Part shown: positions 28,801 through 37,414 of the stretch, one piece after another
Layout of the letters: the number at the start of each line of letters is the position of its first letter
Numbering within the stretch: position 1 is the stretch's first letter
Source: Streptomyces sp. NBC_01341
GTDB taxonomy: Bacteria > Actinomycetota > Actinomycetes > Streptomycetales > Streptomycetaceae
Assembly: GCF_035946055.1 (NCBI RefSeq)
Contig: NZ_CP108364.1
Location: 5,332,001 to 5,396,000 of the forward strand
DNA: 64,000 nt
Direction of reading: 5' to 3'
Notes under the pieces: generated by a model
Databases searched by the model: none
What the model saw: the letters and a program-made list of their open reading frames with translations, nothing else
Told to the model about the DNA's origin: nothing
Program-made: the position numbers and the translations under genes

Positions 28801-29277
28801 ATGGTGCAACCGCAGGAGTGGCGACGAGTACGGGCCCCCCGGGCCGCCGCGGCCGTGCTGGCGGGGTTCGCCCTGCTCACCGCCTGCGGCGGAGGAGCGC
28901 ACGACGACGACGCGCCCGACGTGCCGGCGACCGCGAAGGGGACCCTGGAGCAGCTGGCCTCGAAGGCGGACTGCGAGCCCAACGTACAGACGGACGCCGA
29001 GGAGCTGCGCCAGGCCAACTGTACGACCGGGGACGGGCGTTACGTGCTGGCCACGTTCGCCACCGACCGGGGGCAGCGGGAGTGGATCAACGAGGCCAAC
29101 GACTACGGCGGGTCCTACCTGGTCGGCCGGAAGTGGGTCGCCGTCGGTGACCCGGAGGTGGTCGCGGCGCTGCGCGGCCGGCTCGGGGGGACGGTGGAGA
29201 CCGCCTCGCCGCACCACTCGGGGAACAGTGGCAGTGGGGGGAGCGAGGGCGGGCACTCCGGTCACCACGGGAGCTGA
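28801..29277 (+). CDS. Small secreted lipoprotein of unknown function
   Basis: A 158-residue protein with a type II signal peptide: basic N-terminus, hydrophobic core (AAAAVLAGFALLTAC) and the lipid-modified cysteine at residue 29. The mature part contains a short alpha/beta region with two cysteines (ADCEPN, QANCTT) and ends in a Gly/Ser/His-rich tail. No domain name is assigned. I chose the ATG giving a proper signal peptide; the longer frame upstream runs antisense to the neighbouring gene. It is divergent from the sigma-like membrane protein, 110 bp apart. Confidence 0.75.
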   Translation: MVQPQEWRRVRAPRAAAAVLAGFALLTACGGGAHDDDAPDVPATAKGTLEQLASKADCEPNVQTDAEELRQANCTTGDGRYVLATFATDRGQREWINEANDYGGSYLVGRKWVAVGDPEVVAALRGRLGGTVETASPHHSGNSGSGGSEGGHSGHHGS

Positions 29278-29306
29278 CCGCGCAGGTTCTGGGGCCGCCC
29301 GCAGGC

Positions 29307-29350
29307 CCCCGTCCGGATACCGCCGGGCTCACGGCCCGGTCCGGACGGGG
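29307..29350. terminator. Hairpin between convergent lipoprotein and DUF1996 genes
   Basis: An 11-bp stem (CCCCGTCCGGA / TCCGGACGGGG) with further inner pairing lies 30 bp after the lipoprotein stop and 24 bp before the converging DUF1996 stop. It probably ends both transcripts. Confidence 0.65.
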
Positions 29351-29373
29351 CCCCGGGTGGCGGGGTCACCGCG

Positions 29374-30885
29374 TCAGCGGCACTTGCGTGCGCCGTTGAT
29401 GCAGCTCACCACCTTCTTCATCAGCCTGTCGTCGAAGACGTTGATGAAGTCGCCGTGGTCGGTGACCGGCTTGTGCAGCTGCTCCGGGAAGGAGTCCACG
29501 GCGAAGCCGGGGCCCGGCGGGACGTCGTACACGATGCGCTGCACCAGCTGCGGGATGGCCCGGAAGCCGCTGGGGCACCGCCCGTCGTCCTGTGCGAACG
29601 CGACATGGGTGCGGTGGTTGGCGCTGTCGGTGTTCCGGCCGTCCCAGCAGCTCTGGAAGGCGAAGGAGCGCACCACCTGGCTGCCTTCGGGGCAGATCGG
29701 GTACTTGTCCTTGAGCTGCCTGTTCTCGAAACCGGTACAGCTCCAGGAGGCGTTCGCGTTGGCGTCGCCGTTGGTGAGGGACTTGGCGTCCCCGGTGATG
29801 ATGCGCAGGAAGCGAGGCATCGCCGTGACCTTCCCGGCGGGAGAGCCCACGAACTTCAGCGTGACCTGGGAAGGGGTCTGGATCTCCCCGGTGTTCTGGT
29901 CCTTCCCGCCACCGTCCGCGGCCACGTCGTCCTCGTCCTGACCGTTCTGCAGGCGCAGCACGGGCCAGTAGTACGTGGACCGGTCGCCGCGGTTCCGGCA
30001 GGTCGTCTCGCCGGCCGCCAGGTCGTCGTCGCCGGCGAAGGCGTCCGTGGCTTGGTTCCCGACGTAGTCGTGCATGTGGTGGGCGCCGTTGCTCACGCCC
30101 GGGGCCGCGATGACGTTGTCGGGGTTGAACTTGCCGTTCTCGTTGCGGCCGCATGAGGTGGTGAACGTACCGCGCGAGGCTCCCCGGCGGAGGCGGGGAC
30201 GGTCGACGTCGGGCTGGACCGACTCGATGTCGACGAAGTCGGAGGCCTCGGGGCCGTTGCCCTGCTGTCCCTGGTCCCCTCCCTGGTCGTCACCCCCCTC
30301 CTGACCGCCGTCCTGGCCGTCGCCCCCGTCCTCGCCGGGATCCTGGCCCCCGCCTTGACCGCCGTCCTGGCCGTCACCTCCGCCTTCGCCCTGGCCGCCG
30401 CCGTCCTCGTCGTCCGCGCGGAGGCTGCATCCGGCGAGACCGTCCAGCCCCTGCGGGCGGTCACCCGCCGCTCGCTCCACGGCGATCCCGATGCGGTCCA
30501 GACTGGCCGTCCGCTTGCTCTGCAGCGGGCCCAGTACCGCGTTCTGTGCCAGACCGGGATCCCGGGAGATCTGCTCCCTGCGGTCCGCGAACTGCCGGTA
30601 CGCGTCGGTGATCTGCGTATCCATGGCCGCCAGTTCGCGATCGACCTCCGGCCGCGCCTGTTCCGGTACGTCGGGAAGGGCTGTTCCCGCGTCAGGGCAG
30701 TCAATGGTGGACATCTGGCGAGCCGCGGTCAGAGCCTGTCCGGGAGGCGAGCCGGAACCGCTCTCGCCCGCACTCGCGTAGACGTTGACGGCGACCAGCC
30801 CACCTCCACCCAGGATCAGCGCGGCCGAGGCGACGATCGCCCGGTTGGCCAGTGTCGAACGTTTCTTGCGCGATGTGCGTCCCAT
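29374..30885 (-). CDS. Membrane-anchored DUF1996 protein with Gly/Asp/Gln-rich linker
   Basis: A 503-residue protein with an uncleaved signal or anchor at about residues 15-37, a helical segment (VDRELAAMDTQITDAYRQFA), a low-complexity linker of about 55 residues rich in Gly, Asp and Gln (about 158-213), and a C-terminal DUF1996 domain. Typical DUF1996 features are visible: NGAHHMHDYVGN, WPVLRL, and paired cysteines (ASWSCTG, YPICP, QSCWDG, CINGARKC). DUF1996 proteins are exported and of unknown function, often linked to the cell surface in fungi and actinomycetes. The ATG has a GGAG a few bases upstream. A two-component system is encoded directly upstream on the same strand. Confidence 0.85.
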   Translation of the reverse strand: MGRTSRKKRSTLANRAIVASAALILGGGGLVAVNVYASAGESGSGSPPGQALTAARQMSTIDCPDAGTALPDVPEQARPEVDRELAAMDTQITDAYRQFADRREQISRDPGLAQNAVLGPLQSKRTASLDRIGIAVERAAGDRPQGLDGLAGCSLRADDEDGGGQGEGGGDGQDGGQGGGQDPGEDGGDGQDGGQEGGDDQGGDQGQQGNGPEASDFVDIESVQPDVDRPRLRRGASRGTFTTSCGRNENGKFNPDNVIAAPGVSNGAHHMHDYVGNQATDAFAGDDDLAAGETTCRNRGDRSTYYWPVLRLQNGQDEDDVAADGGGKDQNTGEIQTPSQVTLKFVGSPAGKVTAMPRFLRIITGDAKSLTNGDANANASWSCTGFENRQLKDKYPICPEGSQVVRSFAFQSCWDGRNTDSANHRTHVAFAQDDGRCPSGFRAIPQLVQRIVYDVPPGPGFAVDSFPEQLHKPVTDHGDFINVFDDRLMKKVVSCINGARKCR

Positions 30886-31068
30886 GGAACTCCTCCGCTT
30901 CGGGGCTTCGAGTCAGAAGCGTGACGTCCCATACGGACGGGGCGCCCCGGCCGTTCAGAGCGGCCCGGAATTCCTCCGGCGGACCACACGGGCGGGCCCC
31001 GGGGCCGTCGCGACGGCCGGCCGTCGTCGAGACCGGGGCCGGCGGGCCGGCTGCGTTCCCGTACCAGG

Positions 31069-31716
31069 TCAGCCCCGGTCGAGGTAGGCGAGCACCGCCA
31101 GTACGCGCCGGTTGTCGTCGTCGGACACCGGCAGGCCGAGCTTGGCGAAGATGTTCGAGGTGTGCTTGGCCACCGCGCGCTCCGTGACCACCATCTGCGC
31201 CGCGATCGCACCGTTGGAACGGCCCTGCGCCATGAGCTCCATGACCTCACGCTCGCGGGGTGTCAGGCCGCCCATCGGCTTGTCCGCGGAGCGCCGGGAC
31301 AGGAGCTGCGAGATGACCTGCGGGTCCATCGCCGTGCCGCCCGCGGCGACCCTGCGCACGGCGTCGACGAACTGGTCCGCGTCGAACACCCGGTCCTTCA
31401 ACAGGTACCCGACGCCGCCGTCGCCGTCGGCCAGCAGCTCACGGGCGTACAACTGCTCCACGTGCTGCGACAGGACCAGCACCGGCAGCCCCGGCCGGCT
31501 GCGGCGGGCGGCGAGCGCGCACTGCAGGCCCTCGTCGGTGTGGGACGGCGGGAGCCGTACGTCGACGACGGCGACGTCGGGTTTCAACTCGGCCAGAGCC
31601 TGGGCGAGTTCCGGCCCCGACTCGACGGCCGCCGCGACCTCGAAGTCGTACGCCTCCAGCATGCGTACGAGGCCGTCGCGGAGCAGGAAGAGATCTTCGG
31701 CTAGGACAACGCGCAA
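31069..31716 (-). CDS. NarL/FixJ-type response regulator
   Basis: A 215-residue regulator with a receiver domain (acidic pair near 7-8, phospho-acceptor Asp52 in VAVVDVRLP, lysine in YLLKDR) and a C-terminal LuxR-type helix-turn-helix (LTPREREVMELMAQGRSNGAIA). No ATG or GTG fits the N-terminal boundary. A TTG inside the end of the kinase gene, preceded by GGAGA, gives the expected start MRVVLAED, so the gene overlaps the kinase by 16 bp. It is the partner of the kinase encoded upstream. Target genes are unknown. Confidence 0.88.
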   Translation of the reverse strand: MRVVLAEDLFLLRDGLVRMLEAYDFEVAAAVESGPELAQALAELKPDVAVVDVRLPPSHTDEGLQCALAARRSRPGLPVLVLSQHVEQLYARELLADGDGGVGYLLKDRVFDADQFVDAVRRVAAGGTAMDPQVISQLLSRRSADKPMGGLTPREREVMELMAQGRSNGAIAAQMVVTERAVAKHTSNIFAKLGLPVSDDDNRRVLAVLAYLDRG

Positions 31717-32969
31717 GGGATCTCCATGGTCACCATGGTGGGGCCGCCCGCGGGACTGCTGACGGCGAGTACGCCGTCGAATGTACCCAGCCGGCGTTCG
31801 ATTCCGCTGAGTCCCGATCCCCCCGTGACCGCTGCCCCGCCCCTGCCGTTGTCGGTGACCGAGATCCGCAGCATGCCCCCGGCGTGGTGCACGTCCACCC
31901 ATATGCGGTCCGCGCCCGCGTGCTTCACCGCGTTCGTCAGGGTCTCACTCACCGCGAAGTACGCCGCCGACTCCACGGGTGCCTCGGCACGGCCCGTGAG
32001 CTCCACCGTCACCTCGGAGGCCACCGGCAGGCGCAGGGCAAGCGCCCTCACCGCGTCTCCCAGCCCCCGCTCGGCGAGCACCGGCGGATGGATGCCCCGT
32101 ACGAGGTCACGCAGCTCCGCCAGGGCCTCCGCCGACGACGTACGCGCCATCGCCAGCAACTTCTTGGCCTGCGCCGGGTCCTTCTCGACCAGCGCCTCGA
32201 TGGTGCCGAGGTTCATGCCCATCGCCACCAGCCGGGCCTGCGCCCCGTCGTGCAGGTCCCTCTCGATGCGCCGCAGTTCGGAGGCCGCCGTGTCCACGGC
32301 CTCGTGGCGCGTCTCGGTCAGCCGGTCGATGCGCCGCGCGAGCTCCCCCTGCGCCGGTGCCAGCGCCGACCGGGCGAGCACGAAGTGGGACCGGAGCAGC
32401 GGCTCGGCCGCCCACAGTCCGACATGGAAGACCGCGATGCCGAGGGCCGCCGCGGCGAGCCCCGTCAGCTGGCTGCCGACCGGCACGAATCCGTACCAGT
32501 ACGTGCTGTCCTCGAACACCCGCCACAGCCCCGCCGCCAGGACCAGCCCCTCCACCGGATAGGCCACCAGCGCGAAGGTGAGGACCAGCAGCACGTAGCC
32601 GGCCGTCATGTCGAGCAGCAGCCACCGCAGGTCCCGCCAGGTGGCCGGGTCCTTCAGCAGCAGCGTGGTCCGCTCGACCCGGCCGTTGAAACCGGTGCGC
32701 GGATCCTTCGGGAACGGCCGGTAGGGCACCGGGATGCGGACGTCCGACCAGGTCGCCGCCAGCAGTCGGCGCCGGTTCGCATGGGCGCGCACCGCCTCCA
32801 GGACCCACGGGGTGGTCACCAGACCCACCCCCAGCAGGACGAAGGCCAGGGAGAGGACCGACAGGACGAAGAGAGCGGTGGAGCCCACGATGCTCGCGAA
32901 GGAGAGGACGAACGCCCGCCCGGCGGTCAGCAACGCGGTCCTGACCCGGCTGCGTGCGGCTCGCTTCAT
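31701..32969 (-). CDS. DesK/NarX-type sensor histidine kinase
   Basis: A 422-residue membrane kinase. Hydrophobic segments near 18-58 and 118-188 form the sensor region (four to five spans, no large extracellular loop). The dimerisation/phosphoacceptor box ERDLHDGAQARLVAMGMNLG places the phosphorylated histidine at about 240. HATPase_c motifs follow: an N box with TLTNAVKHAG and a G box with DNGRGG and GLSGIERR. The ATG is preceded by GGGGAGA. It is translationally coupled to the response regulator. The signal is unknown. Confidence 0.9.
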   Translation of the reverse strand: MKRAARSRVRTALLTAGRAFVLSFASIVGSTALFVLSVLSLAFVLLGVGLVTTPWVLEAVRAHANRRRLLAATWSDVRIPVPYRPFPKDPRTGFNGRVERTTLLLKDPATWRDLRWLLLDMTAGYVLLVLTFALVAYPVEGLVLAAGLWRVFEDSTYWYGFVPVGSQLTGLAAAALGIAVFHVGLWAAEPLLRSHFVLARSALAPAQGELARRIDRLTETRHEAVDTAASELRRIERDLHDGAQARLVAMGMNLGTIEALVEKDPAQAKKLLAMARTSSAEALAELRDLVRGIHPPVLAERGLGDAVRALALRLPVASEVTVELTGRAEAPVESAAYFAVSETLTNAVKHAGADRIWVDVHHAGGMLRISVTDNGRGGAAVTGGSGLSGIERRLGTFDGVLAVSSPAGGPTMVTMEIPCALS

Positions 32970-33171
32970 CGTGTCTCCCCTCGCCGGGCCCCCCCGTCGG
33001 ATCCCGTTCGACGCACAGTCTCGCCCCTGCGGACCGTGCGCCGTCAGCCGTTCCGCCACCCGACCGGGGGTGTACCTGGCACCACCACCGGCCGCCCGCA
33101 CCGGCCGTCCACCGACGGCGGGAGGCCCCGGGGAACAGGTCCCCGAGGCCTCCCGCCGTGTGCGCCGGAGC

Positions 33172-33792
33172 TCAGGGCGTGTACTTGTAGCCCACGCGCC
33201 GCACCGTCTGGATCGACCGCCGGTGCTCCGCGCCCAGCTTGCGGCGCAGACGGGCCACGTGGACGTCGACGGTCCGCCCGTCGCCCACGTGCCCGTAGCC
33301 CCAGACCGTCGTCACCAGCTGGTCACGGGTGTGCACCCGGTGCGGATGCGCCACCAGGTGCGCCAGCAGCTCGAATTCGAGATACGTGAGGTCCAGCGTC
33401 ACCCCGTCCACAGCGGCGGTGCGCCGGGTGGAGTCGATCCGCACGGGGCCGCTCGCGGCAGGAGCGCCCACAGGCTCCGGCACGAGCTGCTGGTGCCGGG
33501 CCGTGGCCACGGCCCCGGCCAGGGCCGGCTGCTGGTCCGCGGGCACGAGCACCAGGTAACCGACCATCGGCGGCCGGCCCGGCAGCGCCGGCAGCGCGTG
33601 CTGGGGCGCGGGCAGCCAGGTGGCGCCAGGCGGCAGGAAGCCCGCCACGTCCGTGAGTTCGACCACCTCGTCACGGTCGACGGCGCGAAGCCTGGGACGG
33701 TCGGGGGAGAGGGTGGGGCGGGCGGCGGTGGAGGCCGCAGCGGACGCCGCGGTGGCGGCGGACGCTGCGGAGAAGGTACGGGTGTCAGCCAT
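33172..33792 (-). CDS. Winged-helix (OmpR-type) DNA-binding protein without a receiver domain
   Basis: A 206-residue protein whose C-terminal ~90 residues are a Trans_reg_C winged helix (LDLTYLEFELLAHLVAHPHR, then DVHVARLRRKLGAEHRRSIQ). The N-terminal part is Ala-rich and then carries a short domain (VVELTDVAGFLPPGATWLPAP) that lacks the aspartate pocket of a receiver, so it is an orphan regulator not switched by simple phosphorylation. Such proteins occur in many Streptomyces genomes. The start is at MADTRTF; the ribosome binding site is weak. A possible leader peptide lies 77 bp upstream. Confidence 0.85.
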   Translation of the reverse strand: MADTRTFSAASAATAASAAASTAARPTLSPDRPRLRAVDRDEVVELTDVAGFLPPGATWLPAPQHALPALPGRPPMVGYLVLVPADQQPALAGAVATARHQQLVPEPVGAPAASGPVRIDSTRRTAAVDGVTLDLTYLEFELLAHLVAHPHRVHTRDQLVTTVWGYGHVGDGRTVDVHVARLRRKLGAEHRRSIQTVRRVGYKYTP

Positions 33793-33869
33793 GGGGTCAG
33801 CTCTTTCGCGCGAGGAGTCGTCGAGGACGTACGTCGTGCGCGCGGGCCGAAGGCCGGTGTGAGGCGGCT

Positions 33870-33989
33870 TTAGAGGGCCTGCGCGTTCCACGCGCGGCAA
33901 CACACCCGGTCGAAGTCATGGTGCTGACGGGAGGGCCAGAACGGCTCGAGGTCGCTGCGACCCGACGCGGTGTGCTGGAAGCCGGTCAT
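33870..33989 (-). CDS. Candidate 39-residue leader peptide with a Cys-Cys near its end
   Basis: A short frame (MTGFQHTASGR ... HHDFDRVCCRAWNAQAL) starts at an ATG with a GGGGAC in front and ends 77 bp before the winged-helix gene. Its tail recalls the basic/His-Asp plus cysteine pattern of actinobacterial leader peptides that sense cysteine supply, but the match is loose. An ATG 11 codons upstream in the same frame is possible. Conservation in other Streptomyces would decide whether it is translated. Confidence 0.35.
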   Translation of the reverse strand: MTGFQHTASGRSDLEPFWPSRQHHDFDRVCCRAWNAQAL

Positions 33990-34117
33990 GTCCCCATTGA
34001 AGCAGAGATTGCGGCTGTGCATCAGAGCCCTCTCACCCGTCGATACGGACCTCGCGCCGGACACCTCACCCCTCTCCTGCGCACCGGCCGCCCCACGGCC
34101 GTGCGGGGATCCGGGCA

Positions 34118-34155
34118 CACCGAAGGGGCGTCCGCCCGCGGACGCCCCTTCGGTG
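34118..34155 (-). terminator. glnII terminator hairpin
   Basis: A perfect 16-bp stem (CACCGAAGGGGCGTCC / GGACGCCCCTTCGGTG) with a 6-base loop begins 36 bp after the glnII stop. The strength of the stem makes a terminator likely. The 130 bp between it and the leader-peptide candidate hold nothing I recognise. Confidence 0.8.
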
Positions 34156-34191
34156 ACCGTGCCGGTGAGGCCGGAGCCGTCCCGGTGGGGA

Positions 34192-35226
34192 TCAGACCTG
34201 GTCGGCCTTCTCCAGCGCGGTGCAGCAGGTGTCGACGATCAGCCGCGTGACGACGTACGGGTCGACGTTGGCGTTCGGACGGCGGTCCTCGATGTAGCCC
34301 TTCCGGTCCTGCTCGACCTGCCACGGGATACGGACCGAGGCGCCGCGGTCGGAGACTCCGTAGCTGTACTCGTTCCACGGGGCGGTCTCGTGCAGGCCGG
34401 TCAGGCGGTCGTCGATGCCCGCGCCGTAGTTCTTGACGTGGTCCATCGGCTTGGAGCCCTCACCGAGCGACTCGGCCGCCGTGATGATCGCGTCGTAGCC
34501 CTCGCGCATCGCCTTCGTCGAGAAGTTGGTGTGCGCGCCCGCGCCGTTCCAGTCGCCCTTGACGGGCTTCGGGTCCAGCGTCGCGGAGACGTCGAAGTCC
34601 TCGGCGGTGCGGTACAGCAGCCAGCGTGCGACCCACAGGTGGTCGGAGACCTCCAGCGGCGAGACCGGTCCGACCTGGAACTCCCACTGGCCGGGCATGA
34701 CCTCGGCGTTGATGCCGGAGATGGCCAGACCCGCCTTCAGGCAGTTGTCGAGGTGCTTCTCGACGATGTCGCGGCCGAAGATCTCGTCCGCGCCCACACC
34801 GCAGTAGTAACCGCCCTGAGCGGCCGGGAAGCCGCCCTCGGGGAAGCCCAGCGGACGGTGGCCGTCGAAGAAGGTGTACTCCTGCTCGATGCCGAAGACC
34901 GGCTCCTGACCCGCGAACTGCTCGGCGACCGGGCGCAGCAGCGCGCGGGTGTTCGACGCGTGCGGAGTCATGTCGATGTCGAAGACCTCGCACAGGACGA
35001 GGACGTCGTCACCGCCGCGGATCGGGTCCGGACACGTGAAGACCGGCTTCAGCACCCGGTCGGAGGCGTGACCCTCGGCCTGGTTGGTGCTCGAACCGTC
35101 GAAACCCCAGATGGGCAGGTCCGCCACGTCCGTGGACGGGCTTCCGGACATGATCTTCGTCTTGGAGCGAAGCTTGGCGGTCGGCTCGGTGCCGTCGATC
35201 CAGATGTACTCAGCCTTGAACGTCAC
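34192..35226 (-). CDS. glnII: Glutamine synthetase type II
   Basis: A 343-residue eukaryotic-type glutamine synthetase, which makes glutamine from glutamate, ammonia and ATP. Family landmarks are IWIDGTEPTAKLRSKTK at the N-terminus, the ATP/metal region PVFGIEQEYTF, PGQWEFQVGP and the NGAGAHTNFSTKAMR loop. GSII is not adenylylated by GlnE and is usually induced under nitrogen limitation. I chose the GTG giving M-T-F-K-A-E because it has AAAGGA at good spacing and gives the length known for the S. coelicolor enzyme; an ATG three codons upstream is the alternative. GlnR-type boxes precede it and a strong hairpin follows. Confidence 0.96.
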   Translation of the reverse strand: MTFKAEYIWIDGTEPTAKLRSKTKIMSGSPSTDVADLPIWGFDGSSTNQAEGHASDRVLKPVFTCPDPIRGGDDVLVLCEVFDIDMTPHASNTRALLRPVAEQFAGQEPVFGIEQEYTFFDGHRPLGFPEGGFPAAQGGYYCGVGADEIFGRDIVEKHLDNCLKAGLAISGINAEVMPGQWEFQVGPVSPLEVSDHLWVARWLLYRTAEDFDVSATLDPKPVKGDWNGAGAHTNFSTKAMREGYDAIITAAESLGEGSKPMDHVKNYGAGIDDRLTGLHETAPWNEYSYGVSDRGASVRIPWQVEQDRKGYIEDRRPNANVDPYVVTRLIVDTCCTALEKADQV

Positions 35227-35281
35227 GGACGCCATCCTTTGCGGGTGCTGCGGTCTATGGTGCGCAGCTTCGCAAGCCGCG

Positions 35282-35319
35282 ATTTCCCGGCCGTTGCCCG
35301 TATGTGAACCGCGTGTTAC
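35282..35319 (-). promoter_or_regulatory. GlnR box upstream of glnII
   Basis: Read in the glnII direction: GTAAC n6 TTCAC n6 GCAAC n6 GAAAT. Each half-site is repeated every 11 bp, matching the gTnAc-n6-GaAAc pattern bound by the nitrogen regulator GlnR in Streptomyces. It lies about 55-95 bp before the start codon, a sensible position for activation. Confidence 0.75.
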
Positions 35320-35432
35320 CGGGGTTTCCCCCGGGTGTCGCACGGCAGGTCACCTCCGCCGGGTGCCGTCCCATCCCGCGGCGCACCGGGTGCGGTCCGC
35401 GTAGCGCGGTCGCGTCCAGGCACACTTGTAGC

Positions 35433-36362
35433 ATGAACACACACGTCGCCTCCGGCGGACCGCTGCGCATCGGCCTCGTCGGTGCCGGCCCCTGGGCCCG
35501 CATGACCCACGCCCCCGCCCTCGCCTCCCATCCGGGCGTCGTCCTGAGCGGTGTCTGGGGCCGGCGCCCCGAAGCCGCCCGGACGCTCGCTGCGGCGCAC
35601 GGGACCGAGGCCTTCACGGGCGACGCAGGATTCGACGCGCTGCTGGCCGGCAGCGACGCGGTCGCCTTCGCCGTTCCGCCGGACGTCCAGGCGCCGCTCG
35701 CCGCACGAGCGGCCGCCGCGGGATGCCACCTGCTGCTGGACAAGCCGGTCGCGACCACCGTCGCCGGCGCGCGCGAGGTCGCCGATGCGGCCGGGCGGGC
35801 CGGGGTCGCCTCCGTGGTCTTCTGCACCATGCGGTTCGACGCGGGCACCGCCGCCTGGATCGCCGAACAGGCCGCAGCAGGAGGCTGGTTCACGGCACGG
35901 GCCATGTGGATCGGCGCACTGTTCACCCCGGGCGCCGCCAATGAGTTCGGTGCCTCGCCCTGGCGCCGGGAGAAGGGCGGACTCTGGGACGTCGGCCCGC
36001 ACGCGCTCTCGGTCCTCGTCCCGGTGCTGGGTGAGGTGACGGAGGTGACCGCGGTCCGCGGACCGGCGGACGCCGCACATCTGCTCCTGCGGCACGCGTC
36101 CGGTGCGTCGAGCACGGTGACGCTCGCGCTGGACGCGCCGGAGGGAGCGACCGGGACCGAGCTGGAGGTCCGGGGCGAGGCAGGGGTGTCCTGCCTGCCC
36201 GCGGACGCGGTGGACGCCCGCGACGCCTTCCGGCTTGCCGTCGACGCGCTTGCGGAGGCGGCGCGTACGGGCGTGGCACACCCCTGCGACGTACGGTTCG
36301 GGCTGCGGCTCACCGAGGTGCTCGCCCGGGCCGAGGAGCAGCTCGCGCCGGTGCGCGCCTGA
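35433..36362 (+). CDS. Gfo/Idh/MocA-family oxidoreductase
   Basis: A 309-residue NAD(P)-dependent oxidoreductase. The N-terminal Rossmann motif reads GLVGAGPWARMTHAP (about 16-30). The conserved EKP-type motif appears as DKPVATT near residue 110, and the catalytic-domain motif as WDVGPHALS near 188. Family members oxidise or reduce sugars and inositols, but the substrate cannot be inferred. The ATG (MNTHVA) is taken because the Rossmann strand follows at normal distance. It is convergent with the ArsC-like gene and divergent from glnII, 206 bp apart. Confidence 0.88.
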   Translation: MNTHVASGGPLRIGLVGAGPWARMTHAPALASHPGVVLSGVWGRRPEAARTLAAAHGTEAFTGDAGFDALLAGSDAVAFAVPPDVQAPLAARAAAAGCHLLLDKPVATTVAGAREVADAAGRAGVASVVFCTMRFDAGTAAWIAEQAAAGGWFTARAMWIGALFTPGAANEFGASPWRREKGGLWDVGPHALSVLVPVLGEVTEVTAVRGPADAAHLLLRHASGASSTVTLALDAPEGATGTELEVRGEAGVSCLPADAVDARDAFRLAVDALAEAARTGVAHPCDVRFGLRLTEVLARAEEQLAPVRA

Positions 36363-36372
36363 CCCCGGCGGT

Positions 36373-36732
36373 TCAGCGCCCGAGCGCGTCCCGGACGGCC
36401 TCGTCGGACCTGGCCACCACGGCGGTCCCGTCCTCGGCGGTGATGATCGGGCGCTGGATCAGCTTCGGGTGCCCGGCCAGCGCCGTGATCCACCGCTCGC
36501 GCGAACCGGGCTCCCTCGGCCACTCCTTGATGCCGAGTTCCACAGCCTCGGCCTCCCCGGTGCGCGTGATGTCCCACGGCTCCAGCCCGAGGCGACCGAG
36601 CACGTCCCGGATCTCCTCGGGAGAGGGCACGTCCTCGAGGTAGCGGCGGACGGTGTAGTCGGCGCCCTCGGCATCGAGAAGACTCACCGCGCTGCGGCAC
36701 TTGGAACAGGCGGGATTGATCCAGATCTCCAT
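36373..36732 (-). CDS. ArsC/Spx-family arsenate reductase-like protein
   Basis: A 119-residue thioredoxin-fold protein. The N-terminal CxxC-like motif (NPACSKCRSAVSLL) holds the candidate catalytic cysteine at residue 9, and the conserved LIQRPI segment lies near 94. These are typical of the ArsC glutaredoxin-linked family (YffB/ArsC/Spx). No arsenic-resistance partners are nearby, so a role in arsenate reduction is not established. The ATG chosen puts the motif at the normal position; the longer upstream frame is antisense to the neighbouring small gene. Confidence 0.85.
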   Translation of the reverse strand: MEIWINPACSKCRSAVSLLDAEGADYTVRRYLEDVPSPEEIRDVLGRLGLEPWDITRTGEAEAVELGIKEWPREPGSRERWITALAGHPKLIQRPIITAEDGTAVVARSDEAVRDALGR

Positions 36733-36850
36733 GGGGCCCAGGGTACGGGAGTGACCCCGAAAAGGCCTCTGGCCAGGGGCGATTGTCAGTGCGGGGCAGT
36801 AAAATGGAGGGAGTTCGTGAGGGTTCCACCACCGTGCCAGGAGGTTGCCG

Positions 36851-37120
36851 ATGGCCGTCGCCACAGTCACGACCGAGCCGCTCCACACGCCGCTGCGCAA
36901 GAAGCCGCTCCCCGCGGGCCGGCCCCGCGAGTGGTACGTCTCGCACAACCGTCGCCTGAAGGCCATGCGCCTGGCGATCGCCCTGCTCGACAGCGGTGTC
37001 TACCACCCGTCGAGCGCCGACAACGACCGGATACGCACGACCGCCGACCGTCTCGCCATCCACCCGCCGTCCGACACCACCTGCCGCATGGTCCGCGCAC
37101 TGATCCGCTACGGCCGCTGA
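36851..37120 (+). CDS. Conserved small basic protein of unknown function
   Basis: An 89-residue basic protein (PRKKPLPAGRPREWYVSHNRR-like N-terminal half in sense, helical middle MRLAIALLDSGVYHP, end MVRALIRYGR). No named domain is recognised. A clear AGGAGG six bases before the ATG supports translation from this start; a TTG two codons upstream is in frame. It is divergent from the ArsC-like gene, about 118 bp apart, and followed by a perfect hairpin. Confidence 0.75.
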   Translation: MAVATVTTEPLHTPLRKKPLPAGRPREWYVSHNRRLKAMRLAIALLDSGVYHPSSADNDRIRTTADRLAIHPPSDTTCRMVRALIRYGR

Positions 37121-37138
37121 CCGCACCCCCCCGCACCG

Positions 37139-37168
37139 CCCGTGCCCCCGGACGTCCGGGGGCACGGG
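37139..37168. terminator. Palindromic terminator hairpin
   Basis: A perfect 30-bp palindrome (CCCGTGCCCCCGGAC and its reverse complement) lies 18 bp after the small basic protein gene. The following ~245 bp up to the converging quinone reductase gene holds no gene I can support. Confidence 0.75.
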
Positions 37169-37414
37169 TTCGCGGGTGCCTGGCGGAGCGCCCGGCCGCA
37201 GTTCCGTATACGGCGGGGACGGGGCAGGCCAGGCCGCCTGCGGCGAGCACGGCACCCTCCTCAACGGCTGCCGCGCGCCGCCGACGCGTCATCCGTCGAC
37301 GGCCGAATTCGTGAACCGCCTGAGGGGGAGCACGTGTTCAAGGCTGCACCGTCCGCCGCACCGGACCCGGCAGCGGACCCGGCCGAGGGCGGCCGGAAGA
37401 GCCCGCCGCCCTGG

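Noticed and set aside
30280-30415. Repetitive GC-rich block as a non-coding satellite
   Set aside because: It is in frame within the DUF1996 gene and encodes the Gly/Asp/Gln linker.
36373-36732. An arsenic-resistance cluster
   Set aside because: Only an ArsC/Spx-like protein is present; no ArsR, ArsB/Acr3 or other partner is nearby.
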